Below, one piece after another: positions 61,235-64,000 of a stretch of DNA of 64,000 bases (the first letter of the stretch is position 1; each line of letters starts with the position of its first letter). The notes below the pieces were generated by a model. It saw only the letters and a list, made by a program, of their open reading frames with translations. It made no database searches and had not been told where the DNA came from. The stretch lies in the NCBI GenBank assembly GCA_964399635.1, contig CAYNRU010000062.1, positions 1-64,000 on the forward strand, written 5' to 3'. The position numbers and the translations under genes were made by a program. The DNA comes from UBA4615 sp964399635 (lineage in GTDB: Bacteria > Pseudomonadota > Gammaproteobacteria > Burkholderiales > Burkholderiaceae_E).

Positions 61235-61963
61235 TCAGCGCGCGCCCGCGGCCTCGAGCATTCCGACCATCGCCCCGTGGCCACGCTCGCGGGCGAGCGC
61301 GAGCGGGCTGCGGCCAGCGCGGTCGGCGAGCGAGGTGCTCGCGCCGGCCTCGAGCAGCGCGCGCAGGCAGGCCTGGTGGCGCGGGCCGCCGTCGCCGAGC
61401 ACGATCGCCTCGATGAGCGCGGTCCAGTGCAGGTTGTTCACATGGTCGAGCGGCGCGCCGGCGGCGATCAGCCGGCGCACCACGCCGTCGTGGCCGAGGT
61501 GCGCGGCGGCGATCAGCGCGGTGCCGTCGTAGCGGCTGGTGACGAGCCTGGCGCTCGCGCCCCCGGCGAGCAGCAGGGCGAGGGTCGGCTCGTCGTCGGC
61601 GACCGCGGCGATGGTCACCGCGTCGTAGCGGTCGGCGTCGAGGGCGGCGGTGTCGGCGCCGGCCTCGAGCAACGCGCGCACGGCGTCGCGCTGCCTGGCG
61701 AAGGTGGCCACGTGCAGCGGGGTGCGGCGGTTGGCGTCGCGTGACTCGAGGCTCGCGCGGTCGGCGGCGGCGAGCCGCCGGATCGCCTGCGCGTCGCCGG
61801 CGTGCGCGGCCGCGTGCAGGCCGGTGTAGGCGCGGGCCTCGGCGGGCGAGGGGGCGGTCTGCGCTGGCGCCCGTGGTGCGGCGCAGGCGAGTGCCGCGGC
61901 GAGGGCCGCCGCGGCGGCGAGCCGCGCGAGGCGGGACGGCACGGCGTGCGTGCGCGGGCCCAC
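61235..61963 (-). CDS. Exported ankyrin-repeat protein
   Basis: The 242-residue protein has a signal peptide (LARLAAAAALAAALACAAPRAPAQ) and then about five ankyrin repeats from residue 47. Examples are TGLHAAAHAGDAQAIRRLAAA, TPLHVATFARQRDAVRALLEAGAD, DGTALIAAAHLGHDGVVRRLIAAGAP and SPLALARERGHGAMVGMLEAAG. Ankyrin proteins usually bind other proteins. Periplasmic forms such as AnkB are known beside catalase. Here it is 6 bases after a Bug receptor gene and is the last gene of an operon with TauD. Its partner is unknown. Confidence 0.82.
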   Translation of the reverse strand: MGPRTHAVPSRLARLAAAAALAAALACAAPRAPAQTAPSPAEARAYTGLHAAAHAGDAQAIRRLAAADRASLESRDANRRTPLHVATFARQRDAVRALLEAGADTAALDADRYDAVTIAAVADDEPTLALLLAGGASARLVTSRYDGTALIAAAHLGHDGVVRRLIAAGAPLDHVNNLHWTALIEAIVLGDGGPRHQACLRALLEAGASTSLADRAGRSPLALARERGHGAMVGMLEAAGAR

Positions 61964-61969
61964 CCGGCG

Positions 61970-62992
61970 TCAGCCCTCCGCCTTCACGCCCGAGACCTTG
62001 ACGATCTCGGTCCACCTCGCAACCTCGGCGCGATGGAACGCGGCGAACTGCTCGGGCGTCGACACCACCGGGTCGATGAACTGCGCCTCGATCTTGCTCC
62101 GCGTTTCGGGCTCCCCCAGCACCGCGGCCACGGCCGAGCCGATCGTCTGCACCACCCTCGGCGGCACGCCGGCCGGGCCGAACAGCCCGAAGAAGCCCAT
62201 CCCCTCGAGCTCGCGCAGGCCGAGCTCGCTCACCGTCGGCACGTCCGGAAACAGCGGGATCCGCTGCGGCGACGACACGGCGAGCACGCGGACACGGCCC
62301 TCGCGCGCCTGCTGCACGATGCCGCCGGCGGTCGCGAACATGGCCGTGATGTGGCCGCCGAGCAGGTCGTTGAGCGCCGGCGCCGTGCCCTTGTAGGGGA
62401 CGTGGCGCATCTGCACGCCGGCCGATTTGGCCAGCATGAACCCGCGCAGGTGCTGCGACAGGCCCACCCCGGGCGAGCCGTAGGTGACCGCGTCGGGCTT
62501 GGCGCGGGCGAGCTCGATCAGGTCCTTGACCGAGCGGATCGGCGAGTTTGCCGCGACCACCAGCAGGTCGGGCGCCGACGCGACGTGGGCCACCGGGGTG
62601 AAGTCGCGGATCGCGTCGTAGGGCGGGGGCTGCATCAGCGCGGGCACGATCGCATGGGTCGAGGAGTGACCCATGATCATCGTGTAGCCGTCGGGCGCGG
62701 AGGTCATCACGAACTTCGTGCCGATGACCCCGGAGGCGCCGGCCCGGTTGTCGACGACGACCGGGTGCTTCCAGCGCGTGCTCAGCCGCTCGGCGACGAG
62801 CCGCGCGAGGAAGTCGGTGCCACCGCCTGGGGCGCCGCCCACCACGATGCGCACCGTGCGGTCGGGGAAGTCCGACTGCGCGAGCGCGCCGCGCGCCGGC
62901 AGCATGCCGGCCGCGAGCGCGCCCAGCACCGCCTGGCCGAGGCGGCGCCGTGGCAGTCTCGCCCTCCCCGGGACGGTCTCGTACCGCCTCAC
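61970..62992 (-). CDS. Bug/TctC-family periplasmic solute receptor (second)
   Basis: The 340-residue protein has a Tat-like signal (RLPRRRLGQAVLGALAAGMLPARGALAQ) and the Bug signature: SDFPDRTVRIVVGGAPGGGTDFLARL, VVVDNRAGASGVIGTKFVMTSAPDGYTM, FPDVPTVSELGL. It binds a carboxylate in the periplasm. The GTG start at 62992 overlaps the TauD stop (GTGA), so translation is coupled. It differs from the Bug gene at 21565. No TctAB carrier is in the window. Confidence 0.87.
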   Translation of the reverse strand: MRRYETVPGRARLPRRRLGQAVLGALAAGMLPARGALAQSDFPDRTVRIVVGGAPGGGTDFLARLVAERLSTRWKHPVVVDNRAGASGVIGTKFVMTSAPDGYTMIMGHSSTHAIVPALMQPPPYDAIRDFTPVAHVASAPDLLVVAANSPIRSVKDLIELARAKPDAVTYGSPGVGLSQHLRGFMLAKSAGVQMRHVPYKGTAPALNDLLGGHITAMFATAGGIVQQAREGRVRVLAVSSPQRIPLFPDVPTVSELGLRELEGMGFFGLFGPAGVPPRVVQTIGSAVAAVLGEPETRSKIEAQFIDPVVSTPEQFAAFHRAEVARWTEIVKVSGVKAEG

Positions 62993-63873
62993 GACAGCAC
63001 CGGCTCGCCGGTGACCTGGGTGCGCCACAGCAGCCGGCGCGTCGAGGGATCGAAGCCGTCGCGCCGGTGCATGGTGCAGCGGTTGTCCCACAGCACCAGG
63101 TCGCCGAGCTGCCAGACCTGGGTCCATGCGAACTCGGGGCGGCTCGCGTGCGCCCACAGCGCGTCGAGCAGGGCCTCGCTCTCCTCGAGCGGCAGGCCGC
63201 TCAGGTAGGCGTTGCGGCGTCTGCCCAGGAACAGGCTGCGGCGTCCGCTCACCGGATGCCGGCGAACGACCGGATGCACCGCGCCGACCGTGCGCCGCGG
63301 ATCGTTGATGTCCTCGTAGCCCAGGCGCAGCTGCCCCGCGCTGTTGCGGCTCGCGTCGTGCACGCAGGTGAGCGACTCGATGCGCCGGCGCGTCGCCTCG
63401 GGCAGCGTCTCGTAGGCCCGCTCCATGTTGGCGAACTGCGTGTCGCCCCCGGCGGGCGGGATCTCGACCGCATACAGCGCGCTCGCCTTGGGCGGCAGCG
63501 GGTTGTAGGTCATGTCGGCGTGCCACACGGATTCGTAGGCGCCGAGCCCGCCGATCGGCTTGCCGTCGACGACCACGTTGGAGATCACGGTGATCTCCGG
63601 GTAGTCGCCCTCGAAGGCCTTGCCCATGGCGGCGCTCGCGATGGGGCGCGCATCCAGCGTGCCGAGCCTGCGCGAGAACGCGATCAGCGCGTCGAGCGTG
63701 AGCCCGTGCTGGCCCCGAAAGCGCAGCACGAGGTGCTGCGTCCAGGCATCGAGCAGCGCCTCGAGCGCGGCACCGCCCAGCGGCGCGCGCAGGTCGATCC
63801 CGGTGATGTCAGCGCCCAGGGCGTCGCCCGAAGGCAGCACTCCGATGGCTGCGGCCGTGGCAGTCGTGCTCAT
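62989..63873 (-). CDS. TauD/TfdA-family Fe(II)/2-oxoglutarate dioxygenase
   Basis: The 294-residue protein has the jelly-roll facial triad: VWHADMTYN with His118 and Asp120, and TMHRRDGFDPSTRRLLWRTQV with the second histidine and the 2-oxoglutarate-binding arginine. These enzymes hydroxylate sulfonates, phenoxyacetates and similar compounds. ATG 63873 was chosen because the upstream extension (from 63939) adds a poor tail. It heads an operon with the Bug receptor and an ankyrin protein. The substrate probably arrives through the receptor. The last 127 bases of the window hold no gene. Confidence 0.86.
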   Translation of the reverse strand: MSTTATAAAIGVLPSGDALGADITGIDLRAPLGGAALEALLDAWTQHLVLRFRGQHGLTLDALIAFSRRLGTLDARPIASAAMGKAFEGDYPEITVISNVVVDGKPIGGLGAYESVWHADMTYNPLPPKASALYAVEIPPAGGDTQFANMERAYETLPEATRRRIESLTCVHDASRNSAGQLRLGYEDINDPRRTVGAVHPVVRRHPVSGRRSLFLGRRRNAYLSGLPLEESEALLDALWAHASRPEFAWTQVWQLGDLVLWDNRCTMHRRDGFDPSTRRLLWRTQVTGEPVLS

Positions 63874-64000
63874 GGTGGTCTCCTGTGTCCTCGTGCGATG
63901 CCTCGGCGCAGTGTGGTGCGCCGGGTCGGCGCACGTCAAACCCGTGTGCCGGATCGGGCTTGCGCGCGCCGGTTGGCCGCGCGGCCCACGCCCATCGCGT

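Overview
The window is very GC-rich and densely coded, with porins, Bug/TctC-type and TRAP-type solute receptors, a GTP-dependent PEP carboxykinase, c-di-GMP enzymes and many small catabolic operons. That mix suggests a metabolically versatile betaproteobacterium, probably Burkholderiales. This is inferred from gene content only. I saw no rRNA, convincing tRNA, CRISPR array, prophage or replication origin.

Left part (1-13.8 kb). Two tandem OmpA-type proteins (the first only as a tail, the second with 22 consecutive prolines) are followed by a Tat-exported amidase, an exported hydrolase and two active-looking diguanylate cyclases. Minus-strand remnants of a Fic protein and an XRE-type regulator lie beside the cyclases. 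Then come an LplT-PlsC fusion, a sugar-acid dehydratase with an RraA-like partner, a MipA porin-like protein and a lipoprotein rhodanese.

Sulfur region (13.4-21.5 kb). FtrA-type regulator / rhodanese / DUF1272 / EthD are followed by a persulfide module: HAHADH metallo-hydrolase, BigR (Cys42 and Cys108 present), two YeeE/YedE carriers and a SulP transporter. A 27-bp dyad sits between the hydrolase and bigR. A short IS91-family transposase remnant lies just beyond the transporter, which hints that the module was acquired.

Middle (21.5-44 kb). A Bug receptor, the truncated signal peptide of a lost TRAP receptor, an NhaR-like regulator with a LysR-type box, and a GSAM-like aminotransferase come first. 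Next is a tight four-gene minus-strand operon: CTERM-anchored surface protein, MtgA, glycosyltransferase, DUF2272 protein. Then a porin, cytochrome c, hydratase, an LD-carypeptidase-LrgA-LrgB operon (LD-carboxypeptidase first), an orphan TPP-dependent E1 pair, a degenerate GGDEF protein, a cupin, and a complete dctQMP-marR TRAP operon diverging from an AbrB-family membrane protein plus thioesterase.

Right part (44-64 kb). A histone-H1-like protein, an FMN-binding protein, SDR and EamA genes, an unrecognised 396-residue protein, a catabolic set (OtnK-type kinase, hydratase, serine/threonine dehydratase, DUF2817 peptidase), the kefF-kefC-MFS operon, pckG, and a terminal operon of TauD dioxygenase, Bug receptor and exported ankyrin protein.

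The most interesting candidates for an undescribed system are the envelope operon at 25.7-29.8 kb and the TauD-Bug-ankyrin operon at 61.2-63.9 kb.
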